Assembly (NCBI GenBank): GCA_002305925.1
Contig: DBRL01000016.1
Coordinates: 1-27,052, forward strand
Length of the DNA stretch: 27,052 bases
Reading direction: 5' to 3'
DNA from: Candidatus Peregrinibacteria bacterium UBA1369
GTDB lineage: Bacteria > Patescibacteriota > Gracilibacteria > UBA1369
The number at the start of each line of letters is the position of its first letter. The first letter of the stretch is position 1. Positions 1 through 5,880 of the stretch are shown piece after piece. A program made the position numbers and the translations under genes. The notes beneath the pieces were generated by a model. The model worked only from the letters and a program-made list of their open reading frames with translations. It was not told the origin of the DNA and made no database searches.

Positions 1-35
1 CTTGGCTAGCCGGAGGGGTAGCTGGCGAAAACTGT

Positions 36-368
36 TCAGATGATCAATAATTGTTGAACTCCAATAATGATTCTTGCCAGCTCTTCTTTGGAAACGCTGC
101 CGATTTTCCTCAAAAGCCTCTTTTCCGATATGGTTCGCAGCTGGAAAGGTAATACTTCAGAATCGCAATCCAGCCCGTTGCCAGGCGATTTCTTTATTAT
201 TACGGAACCATGAAAACCCTTGATCTGGCTTGAAAGGGAGCAGACCATGGCAATTTTTAGATAATGATTCATCGTGTTTCCGGAAATTACCACGACTGGT
301 CGTACGCCGCCTTGTTCATGGCCAAGTGACGGTTCCAAATCGGCCCAATAGATATCGCATTGATTCAT
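36..368 (-). CDS. MazF/PemK-family endoribonuclease toxin
   Basis: A 110-aa protein of normal MazF/PemK length. The N-terminal stretch CDIYWADLEPSLGHEQGG followed by VRPVVVIS matches the family signature around the first beta-strands, and the later segment SEVLPFQLRTISEKRL matches the conserved region (usually D-S-x-V/L...QIRT...RL) before the C-terminal helix. Members cleave mRNA and are neutralised by the upstream antitoxin. The start ATG overlaps the antitoxin stop in an ATGA (365-368), so translation is probably coupled and depends on the antitoxin promoter. It is the last gene of the pair; I see no convincing terminator in the 35 bases left of it. It could be an inactive relative, but no conserved motif looks broken. 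Confidence 0.9.
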   Translation of the reverse strand: MNQCDIYWADLEPSLGHEQGGVRPVVVISGNTMNHYLKIAMVCSLSSQIKGFHGSVIIKKSPGNGLDCDSEVLPFQLRTISEKRLLRKIGSVSKEELARIIIGVQQLLII

Positions 369-616
369 TTTTCCTGTTCATTAATCATGTCCAAAAAATC
401 TCCCAATCCAGCATCCGCCAGCCACAGCATTTCCGGATCCCTGGCGGCTTTTTTAAATGAGTCAATATATTTTTGCCTGCTGTCTTCAAGCATATATTTT
501 TTTAACGCCCTTTCCATGATCACCCTTTTGGTGGTCTTTTGTCTTTTCGCCTCTTCTTTGAGCCATTTGTTCATTAGCGGATCCAAAGTGGTGGTAATGG
601 TGACGGGCCTGGCCAT
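365..616 (-). CDS. Ribbon-helix-helix antitoxin of the MazF pair
   Basis: An 83-aa protein starting MARPVTITTTLD, followed by helix-rich sequence with the pattern of a ribbon-helix-helix DNA-binding antitoxin (a beta-strand PVTITTTL, then two helices around MNKWLKEEAKRQKTTKRVIM). The acidic, aromatic C-terminal half (about residues 50-83) is the expected toxin-wrapping tail. The reading frame is open to 673, but a good promoter covers 645-673, so the mRNA should begin near 638 and the ATG at 616 is the first usable start. There is no Shine-Dalgarno sequence. Antitoxin-first order with a 4-bp ATGA overlap to the toxin is typical. RHH antitoxins usually repress their own promoter with the toxin as co-repressor; that is inferred here. 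Confidence 0.8.
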   Translation of the reverse strand: MARPVTITTTLDPLMNKWLKEEAKRQKTTKRVIMERALKKYMLEDSRQKYIDSFKKAARDPEMLWLADAGLGDFLDMINEQEK

Positions 617-644
617 AAATAGGAATATAAATAAATTCATATTT

Positions 645-673
645 ATAATACCATGCGGCCTGCCATTATTCAA
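645..673 (-). promoter_or_regulatory. Sigma70-type promoter of the toxin-antitoxin pair
   Basis: Minus-strand -35 TTGAAT (668-673) and -10 TATTAT (645-650) are separated by exactly 17 bases. Transcription would start near 638, about 22 bases before the antitoxin ATG at 616. An AT-rich stretch between promoter and start could hold the RHH operator. Confidence 0.55.
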
Positions 674-776
674 CCGCGGCCGCCCAATTTACATTTCCCG
701 TTGGCCGCAGGCTGACAGCCCCTCTGCCTCGCAGACTATCCGACACTCCTTACGGCAACCTGAAATTATTGCGATC

Positions 777-807
777 AAAAAAAGGCCGCGCGGATGCGCG
801 GCCTTTT
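777..807 (-). terminator. Rho-independent terminator of the pilin gene
   Basis: A perfect 8-bp GC stem (GGCCGCGC 784-791 / GCGCGGCC 796-803) with a 4-base loop is followed, in minus orientation, by seven T residues (777-783). It lies 27 bases after the pilin stop codon. The opposite side has only four T residues, so termination is probably mainly leftward. It also insulates the toxin-antitoxin pair. Confidence 0.87.
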
Positions 808-834
808 GGATACAAGTGTTCGGAAAGAGTCCAA

Positions 835-1386
835 CTACTGTACCAGGTAATACCAGTAGGAATTTTCAGTGGCTGAAGCATTGACTGCAGCTGCGGTGTA
901 GGCAGTAGGACATGTAATTCCGTCTTCAGGATTAGCAGCAGGATCTGCTGGCTTCAAAACATTATTTGGAGTCGCTGCTCCAGTAAGTTTGTTTTCCATC
1001 CTGATTGCAACAATATAGGAATAACCAGCCGTGTCTGCACTCAGTGGACAGTAAGCTACTGACGTAGGATTCCCAACGGCAGAAGCCGCAGTACATCCTA
1101 ACGCACTATCAGTTGTTGTACTTGCGGGGGCCCCAGTGGGAAGTGCACCTCCCTTGAAGAAAGGATTAAGAGAGGTTGGCAAACATCCGGACGCAGCTGC
1201 AGGATAAGCCCCGTTTGCTGCCTTGTACTGTTCCAAGGCGGAAAGCACACTGTTCAAAGTGGCTTTTCTTCCCGAATCCCTGGCCGTGGCCGGGGCGCTC
1301 AGGATGTTTGGCAGAAGCGCGACTGCCAAAATGCCGATGATCGAGATGACGATCAAAAGCTCAATTAACGTAAAGCCTTTTTTCAT
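835..1386 (-). CDS. Type IV pilin (class III signal peptide prepilin)
   Basis: A 183-aa prepilin. The N-terminus MKKG-FTLIELLIVISIIGI is a textbook prepilin-peptidase site: cleavage after Gly4, Phe as the first mature residue and Glu at +5, followed by the hydrophobic stalk helix. The mature globular part is Ala/Thr/Pro rich with four cysteines (C68, C98, C113, C159), enough for two disulfides, and ends in an aromatic tail ENSYWYYLVQ. It is monocistronic, with its own promoter (1424-1452) and terminator (777-807), and lies about 4.5 kb from the pilus assembly operon. It is probably the major pilin because of this strong independent expression, although a minor pilin cannot be excluded. The leader is A-rich and lacks a Shine-Dalgarno sequence. 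Confidence 0.93.
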   Translation of the reverse strand: MKKGFTLIELLIVISIIGILAVALLPNILSAPATARDSGRKATLNSVLSALEQYKAANGAYPAAASGCLPTSLNPFFKGGALPTGAPASTTTDSALGCTAASAVGNPTSVAYCPLSADTAGYSYIVAIRMENKLTGAATPNNVLKPADPAANPEDGITCPTAYTAAAVNASATENSYWYYLVQ

Positions 1387-1423
1387 AATTTTATTTTTGT
1401 TAGTTTTTAAAAGCTTTCAATAT

Positions 1424-1452
1424 ATTCTACCCTGTTTTTTGGTGTAGTGCAA
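1424..1452 (-). promoter_or_regulatory. Promoter of the pilin gene
   Basis: Minus-strand -35 TTGCAC (1447-1452) and -10 TAGAAT (1424-1429) with a 17-base spacer. The expected start is near 1417, giving a leader of about 30 bases to the ATG at 1386. Confidence 0.65.
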
Positions 1453-1490
1453 GTTTTTCCCTTTTCCGCTGCGGCGAATGGGTAATAATG

Positions 1491-1502
1491 CGGATTAATC
1501 CG
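1491..1502. promoter_or_regulatory. 12-bp perfect palindrome between divergent promoters
   Basis: CGGATTAATCCG is a perfect inverted repeat. It sits in the gap between the leftward pilin promoter (its -35 is about 40 bases away) and the rightward surface-protein promoter (about 30 bases away). A dimeric regulator could bind here and affect both genes. No regulator gene is seen nearby, so this is only a candidate operator. Confidence 0.35.
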
Positions 1503-1532
1503 TCATCGGCACTGCCGCCAGCCAACAAACGG

Positions 1533-1561
1533 TTTATTTGCTACCCCAATCATGCTAAAAT
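1533..1561 (+). promoter_or_regulatory. Extended -10 promoter of the modular surface protein
   Basis: TGCTAAAAT (1553-1561) is an extended -10 (TG-n-TAAAAT). The -35 position (TTTATT, 1533-1538) is poor, as is common when TG is present. The start would be near 1568, about 41 bases before the ATG at 1609. Confidence 0.45.
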
Positions 1562-1608
1562 ATATGGATATTCTATAACCGACCGAGGTCCTGCAGATCA
1601 GCAAAAGC

Positions 1609-2724
1609 ATGAAAAAGACAACTAAAAGCAGTTGCAGGTGCAGACCGGTAGGGCCTTTGATTAGGCGAAAATTGGTGGCTTTTAAGCGGCTGCTGGCCGG
1701 CGTGGTTTTCGCCCTGCTGCTAATATCTGCCACAGGATTCTTACCGCTACTGCAGTCGGGTCTGCTGCCTGATCTGCTAAACATCCAAACCGCCATCGCG
1801 GCGGCTCCACCCGGCGTCACCACCGCCCCCTACAAAGTCACCTACACCGCCAAGCTGACCAGCGCGGGCGGCGTGCCGGTCACCACTTCCCAATCGGTGC
1901 GCTTTTCGCTCTGGACCGATGCCGACTGGGATGCCGGCGACGTGGACGGTCTGGGCAATATCAACCCGCTGGCACCCGGCTATGCCGGCTGGCAGGAAAC
2001 CCACACTGTCACACCCAATGTCGATGGAATTTTTACCGTCGAGCTGGGTTCGATCAACACTTTCCCCAATTTTACCCTGGCCACCCACACCTATCTGCAG
2101 GTGGAGGTCAAACCGGCCGCGGCCCCCCTGACTTCCTTTGAGGTACTCGATCCGGACGGCAACACCGCCAACCTCACCGACCGCAAACCCTACAACTCCG
2201 CCCCCTATGCCATCAACGCCGACACCGTCGACAATCGCGACGCCTCCAATACACCCAACAACATTCCCGTCCTCGATGCCTTCGGCAAGCTGGTCTATGG
2301 CGTGCTGCCCGATGCCGTGCAGGCCGACACCTTCATCCTCGACGTCAACGATGACGCGCCCGGCAACAACATCACCCTGCAGTTCGGCAGTGCCATTGCC
2401 GAATTCCTGCGCTGGAACAATGGTGCCAGCACCTTTGAGCTCTCCGACAGCCTCGACATCAACGGCGACCTGACTTTTAGCGGTAGCGGCAACATCACCG
2501 GGGCCACCATCGACGGCACGCTCAATACGCTGCAAAACATCCCCATTACCGCCCTCACGCCCTATGCCAAACAGATCCGCCTGAGCCCAGAGTACGACGG
2601 CGCGGCGCTCAAGGCTGACGGTACGGCCAACAACGGCATCATGGCCCTCACCAACGAGGATCTCGGCCCGCCACTGCAGAAATACAACTATTATATCTGG
2701 ACCACCAACAAAGCTGCCGCGTAG
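1609..2724 (+). CDS. Secreted modular surface protein, N-terminal part ending at an internal amber codon
   Basis: 371 residues up to TAG at 2722-2724; the same frame then continues open to 3051. A basic N-terminus (KRLLAG) and hydrophobic stretch with a likely cleavage site near TAIAAA-PPG indicate export. Residues about 75-200 form a beta-rich domain (YKVTYTAKLTSAGG ... PYAINADTVDNRDAS) of the kind found at the start of tail-fibre-like bacterial surface proteins. A module follows (ADTFILDVNDD ... LQFGS ... RWNN ... GDLTF) that also occurs twice in the protein at 4305-5792. From about residue 320 it aligns with the C-terminal domain of that same paralogue. The paralogue continues past the stop position with Gln-Asp-Leu-Asp, where this gene has stop-Asp-Leu-Asp. 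The product is therefore probably a truncated or readthrough version of a 480-codon gene. Function is unknown; adhesion or fibre formation is inferred. Confidence 0.75.
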   Translation: MKKTTKSSCRCRPVGPLIRRKLVAFKRLLAGVVFALLLISATGFLPLLQSGLLPDLLNIQTAIAAAPPGVTTAPYKVTYTAKLTSAGGVPVTTSQSVRFSLWTDADWDAGDVDGLGNINPLAPGYAGWQETHTVTPNVDGIFTVELGSINTFPNFTLATHTYLQVEVKPAAAPLTSFEVLDPDGNTANLTDRKPYNSAPYAINADTVDNRDASNTPNNIPVLDAFGKLVYGVLPDAVQADTFILDVNDDAPGNNITLQFGSAIAEFLRWNNGASTFELSDSLDINGDLTFSGSGNITGATIDGTLNTLQNIPITALTPYAKQIRLSPEYDGAALKADGTANNGIMALTNEDLGPPLQKYNYYIWTTNKAAA

Positions 2725-3051
2725 GATCTGGACATCAAAATCCGCTATCAGCTGCCCACTGATTTCGTGGCTTTCACAGCGGCGCCCATCAGCCTGACCT
2801 ATCAGACGGCGGACGCGGTGCCGGCCAACAACAGTATTGACCTGACTCTGACCGATTCCGCGGGCGCCGCTGCTCCCTTGACCGGCGCCGGCGGCCTGGC
2901 CTCGGCCACCTGGACCACCGCGGCGGTTACTTTCGCCGGCGCCCCCACCTTCACTCCCGGGAGCTGGATCGAATTCAGCATCAAAATGACCACCACATCG
3001 GGCAAATTCGCCAAAGTCGGCGATCTGGTGCTCAACTACACCGGCCGCTAA
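2725..3051 (+). pseudogene. C-terminal remainder of the surface protein, in frame after the amber codon
   Basis: Directly after TAG (2722-2724) the frame stays open for 108 codons and ends at TAA. The sequence DLDIKIRYQLPTDF ... TWTTAAVTFAGAPTFTPGSW ... VGDLVLNYTGR corresponds to the end of the paralogue at 4305-5792 (DLDVVVDVRLPEDF ... TWTSQNISITGGTFTAGSR ... LNTLRLNYIRKSP). A GTG at 2767 could act as a start, but there is no ribosome binding site or promoter and the domain would be cut, so an independent gene is unlikely. It is expressed only if the amber codon is read through, or if the stop is a sequencing error or recent mutation. Confidence 0.7.
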
Positions 3052-3093
3052 AAAATCTTTCCAAATTGCCAATTGCCGCCTTCCGCGCTAAAA

Positions 3094-3123
3094 TTGCCTG
3101 CGGATAATTATATAGAGCATTAT
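3094..3123 (+). promoter_or_regulatory. Possible promoter of the SLH protein gene
   Basis: TTGCCT (3094-3099) and CATTAT (3118-3123) are 18 bases apart, about 20 bases before the ATG at 3144. Both boxes are imperfect. Readthrough from the surface-protein gene 92 bases upstream is an alternative, since no terminator separates them. Confidence 0.3.
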
Positions 3124-3143
3124 TTATTTTTCCTACGTCAAAA

Positions 3144-4154
3144 ATGACAAACAAAATTTTCACCGGCCTGCTTGTCTCCATAGCCCTCTTCACCGGAGTC
3201 CTGCCGGTTGCCGCTCTGACCCAGACCGGGGCTTTCAGTGATGTGCCTGCAGAGCATCCGCACTATCGCGCCATTGAATTCCTGCGTTCCGAAGGCATCA
3301 TTGGCGGCTATCCCGACGGCACTTTCAAGCCCGCACAGGTGGTCAACCGAGCCGAGGCACTAAAAATAATGCTGGAGGCCCGCGAAGCCGTCGTGGACGA
3401 ACCGTCTTCCAGCAGTTTTTCCGACGTGCCGCTGGGCGAATGGTTTACCAAATACGTGGAAACCGGTAAAACGCTTGGCATCATCGGTGGCAACCCCGAT
3501 GGAACTTTCGCCCCCGCCCGTACCGTCAACAAGGTGGAATTCCTGAAAATGCTGCTATTGGCCTATGAGGTCAAATTTGTCAATTATCAGGCCCCCGAAA
3601 AACCACTCTATCCTGATACGCCCGACAACAATGCCTGGTACATACAGTATCTCGATTTCGCCAAAAGCCTTAACCTGGTTCTCCCCAATGCCCAGGGTCG
3701 CATTGAACCCGACAAAGGGCTTTCCCGGGGGGAAGTTGCAGACATTACCTATAAGCTGATTATTATCATTCGCGGCGGACCAGTGCAGTTGGCGTTGAGC
3801 CGTGCCGAAGCACAGCTGATGCAGGCGATTTTCGACCTACAATTTGGCGATCTGGATGCCGCAGAAACATCCATCAAAAATGCGAAAGAGCTAGGCAATC
3901 AGGCCCTGGAACAGGCCCCCGACGAAAGCATTGTCAAGGCCGCCGTCAAAGTGATTGCAGCTTTCGATTCCCTGATTACCGCTTTCCGCCAGACGGCTTC
4001 AGGTCAGGACGCCTCAGCTTTGACCTCCGCGGGTACGGCCTACAATACCGCTGAGGAGGCCCGCCAGATCAACAGCGGCATCGACAATCTGGCCGTCCAG
4101 GTCAAAAACGCCGCCAAGTCTCTGGCCGACAGCATCCGGGCGGTGCAGCAATAG
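3144..4154 (+). CDS. S-layer homology (SLH) domain surface protein with helical C-terminal domain
   Basis: 336 aa. A signal peptide (about residues 1-24, ending PVAA) precedes three SLH repeats: residues about 30-73 (FSDVPAEHPHYRAIEFL ... GGYPDGTFKPAQVVNRAEALK), 92-138 (FSDVPLGEWFTKYV ... GNPDGTFAP) and 156-203 (YPDTPDNNAWYIQYL). SLH triplets anchor proteins to cell-wall polymers. The remaining 125 residues are predicted to be almost entirely helical, with regular Ala/Leu spacing (LSRAEAQLMQAIFDL ... AKSLADSIRAVQQ), probably a coiled bundle carrying the specific function. The third repeat is degenerate (GRIEPDKGLSRGEVAD). It lies between two paralogous modular surface proteins, so all three may form one envelope structure; that link is inference. 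It ends at TAG and is followed by a bidirectional terminator. Confidence 0.9.
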   Translation: MTNKIFTGLLVSIALFTGVLPVAALTQTGAFSDVPAEHPHYRAIEFLRSEGIIGGYPDGTFKPAQVVNRAEALKIMLEAREAVVDEPSSSSFSDVPLGEWFTKYVETGKTLGIIGGNPDGTFAPARTVNKVEFLKMLLLAYEVKFVNYQAPEKPLYPDTPDNNAWYIQYLDFAKSLNLVLPNAQGRIEPDKGLSRGEVADITYKLIIIIRGGPVQLALSRAEAQLMQAIFDLQFGDLDAAETSIKNAKELGNQALEQAPDESIVKAAVKVIAAFDSLITAFRQTASGQDASALTSAGTAYNTAEEARQINSGIDNLAVQVKNAAKSLADSIRAVQQ

Positions 4155-4237
4155 CGCCGTCTGCGCCACCGCCACACGACAGGCCAACCGGTCGTCGTAC
4201 CGTCCAGCGGTGATCAATGAATAAACAAATAGCAATC

Positions 4238-4269
4238 AAAAAGGGGCGCCGTACTCGGCGCCCCTTTTT
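4238..4269. terminator. Bidirectional terminator between convergent surface genes
   Basis: A perfect stem AAAAAGGGGCGCCG (4238-4251) / CGGCGCCCCTTTTT (4256-4269) with loop TACT. The GC core with A/T runs on both flanks allows termination of the rightward SLH gene and the leftward modular surface protein gene. The 80 bases between the SLH stop and this hairpin hold nothing recognisable. Confidence 0.88.
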
Positions 4270-4304
4270 CCGGAATCTCTCTCACTCCGGCTTGCAACTA
4301 TATG

Positions 4305-5792
4305 TTAGGGACTCTTTCTGATGTAATTCAGTCTGAGTGTGTTCAGGTCGGTCATGTAATTGGTTGCCCCGGCCTTGATGCCATGAAATTTAAAGACCAT
4401 CTGCATTCTCGATCCGGCTGTAAAGGTACCACCCGTGATGCTGATATTCTGCGAAGTCCAGGTGTTGGCCGCGGAGCTGACCAGATCGGTTGCTCCGGTC
4501 AGGGTCATAGCCGTTCCGGAGGTGTCCACGCCGCTAACATCAAGCTGATTCTGAGCGGTGTTGGTGGAAGTGGTACGCATATCGAGCTGAATTGGATTGC
4601 TGGCAGCCCAGCCACCGAAGTCTTCCGGCAGACGTACGTCAACCACTACATCCAGATCCTGCAGAGCGGCATTATTTGATCTCCAGTTATAGTAATTCCT
4701 GAAATTGGTGGCATCGTAGGCAGAGGATAGTGTACCGGTGTTGTTAGTGCCGTCGGGGCGGTTGACCGAATCGGGGAAGACTGCCTGGAAGCGGAGCGAG
4801 TTATTAGTGCCGGCCACGCTGGATTTGTACCAGTTGGTGCCGTCACAGATATAGTCGCCTGGAGGATTGCTACCGTCCTGGGTGGTCAGATAGAGATGGC
4901 GGCCGGTAGAGGCGGCATTACAGACGGGGAGGGAAGCAACATTTTCCAGTCTCAGGTCCTGCACCTGATTGAGATTGAGGTCGACCGTGCCTCCGCTGTT
5001 TACCACCAGGGAATTGGAAGTCAGTGTCCCGCTGACGGTAGTAGAATTGTTGAGGGTGAAATTACCGGTGGTATCGTTCCAGAGTATTGTTCCGGAGCCG
5101 TCTCCAAAGGCCAGGGTGGAGGAGTCGCCGTCGATGGCATCATTGTTAACCGTAAAAGTATCGGAAGCAGTGTTCGGCATGTTCACCGTGGTGGTGGGGC
5201 TAAAGGTAACCGTGGTGCCGGCATCGAAAGTCAAAGTGCCAGAGGTGAAATTGTCCGAAGTGTCGGAACGAAGAAACTGTGTGGAATCCAATCCGTCCAG
5301 GGTGTCGGCATCGGAAGTGCCGGTTTCTACCCACCTGTTGGCGGCGGCATTGGTCTCATTACAGATGTATTCCGTATTGGCGGCCAGAGTCTGTGCTCCG
5401 TTGACGTTGGCAATGGTCGAAGCCCCGGTATAGATTTTCTTACCGCGGTCCCCGGCGGCGGAACAGGAAGGCACGTCGGCCAACACGCTGACGTTATGCA
5501 CTCTGGCGTTGATCAGCTGGAAGGACTGCAGGTCCAGGTCACTGGAGATCTGGAAACGGCTGTTAACCGTGTCAAAACGGAAATAATCCGTACCGGCGCT
5601 GCCAAAGGACAGCGAGATGTTGCCGGTGGAAGTATCATCGTAATCGACGATGAAAGTGTCCGCCGTCGTGACACCGGGAGTGTCGGCGCCGTCATAGAGG
5701 ATAGCAGCATTCGCCACCTGCATTAGCCCCGTCATCAGTGCCCCGGTGACGAGCAGTGTGGCCAAATACCTGCTGCGCAGAAGCTGTTTCAT
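4305..5792 (-). CDS. Secreted modular surface protein with duplicated tail-fibre-like modules
   Basis: 495 aa from the ATG at 5792, which gives a compact signal peptide (MKQLLRSRYLATLLV ... QVANA-A). An in-frame ATG at 5825 exists, but the extended -10 at 5829-5837 puts the mRNA start at about that point. Two module types alternate. Module A (DTFIVDYDD ... LSFGS and DTFTVNNDA ... LAFGD) appears twice. Module B, a cysteine-bounded loop (VPSC ... YICNETN ... RW and LPVC ... YICDGTNW), also appears twice. Between them lies DADTLDGLDSTQFLRSD, a phrase recurrent in tail-fibre-like proteins. The last 150 residues form a beta-rich domain shared with the interrupted gene at 1609-3051. Paired cysteines suggest disulfide-closed loops. 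A surface fibre or adhesin is likely; its ligand is unknown. Confidence 0.82.
   Translation of the reverse strand: MKQLLRSRYLATLLVTGALMTGLMQVANAAILYDGADTPGVTTADTFIVDYDDTSTGNISLSFGSAGTDYFRFDTVNSRFQISSDLDLQSFQLINARVHNVSVLADVPSCSAAGDRGKKIYTGASTIANVNGAQTLAANTEYICNETNAAANRWVETGTSDADTLDGLDSTQFLRSDTSDNFTSGTLTFDAGTTVTFSPTTTVNMPNTASDTFTVNNDAIDGDSSTLAFGDGSGTILWNDTTGNFTLNNSTTVSGTLTSNSLVVNSGGTVDLNLNQVQDLRLENVASLPVCNAASTGRHLYLTTQDGSNPPGDYICDGTNWYKSSVAGTNNSLRFQAVFPDSVNRPDGTNNTGTLSSAYDATNFRNYYNWRSNNAALQDLDVVVDVRLPEDFGGWAASNPIQLDMRTTSTNTAQNQLDVSGVDTSGTAMTLTGATDLVSSAANTWTSQNISITGGTFTAGSRMQMVFKFHGIKAGATNYMTDLNTLRLNYIRKSP
4830..5663 (-). repeat. A-B-A-B protein module duplication inside the surface protein
   Basis: Module A copies are encoded at about 5526-5663 and 5028-5165; module B copies at about 5331-5504 and 4830-4955. 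A copies share DTF-x-V, an acidic turn, L-x-FG and a following F-x-(I/L) strand. B copies share (N)V-x-x-L, one Cys, a variable loop and YIC-(N/D)-x-T-N ending at Trp. The copies are diverged at DNA level, so the duplication is old. Confidence 0.6.
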
Positions 5793-5828
5793 GTGATTAT
5801 TGGTTAGTGTTTTTATATTTTTCATACT

Positions 5829-5837
5829 ATTATAGCA
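5829..5837 (-). promoter_or_regulatory. Extended -10 promoter element of the modular surface protein
   Basis: The minus strand reads TGCTATAAT, a perfect extended -10, with no good -35. It is identical over 9 bases to the -10 region of the pilus operon promoter (10852-10860). The predicted start near 5822 excludes normal use of the ATG at 5825 unless the message is leaderless, and favours 5792. Confidence 0.55.
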
Positions 5838-5880
5838 TCTTTTGTACTTTTCCCCCAGTCGTATTGATTTGATCAGGGAA

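Noticed and set aside
360..884. Plus-strand frame of 174 codons across the antitoxin and the pilin terminator
   Set aside because: It crosses a strong terminator hairpin and runs antisense to two recognisable genes.
2767..3051. Independent small gene starting at GTG 2767
   Set aside because: It begins inside a domain that is continuous with the preceding frame in the paralogue and lacks a promoter or ribosome binding site.
1777..3072. Long minus-strand open frame (431 codons) opposite the first surface protein
   Set aside because: It is Gly/Val/Asp repetitive with no domain, lies exactly antisense to a gene with a signal peptide and a recognisable paralogue, and arises from the GC-rich codon pattern of the plus strand.
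3065..3100. Short direct repeats of AATTGCC upstream of the first SLH gene
   Set aside because: Three irregularly spaced copies of a 7-mer; too little to call an operator or a repeat array.
4896..5726. Plus-strand open frame of 276 codons opposite the second surface protein
   Set aside because: Antisense shadow of a well-supported secreted protein; composition is Gly/Val rich without motifs or promoter.
1386..5810. Shared ACTAAC in the leaders of the pilin and the 4305-5792 gene
   Set aside because: Only two occurrences of a 6-mer in A-rich leaders; chance cannot be excluded.
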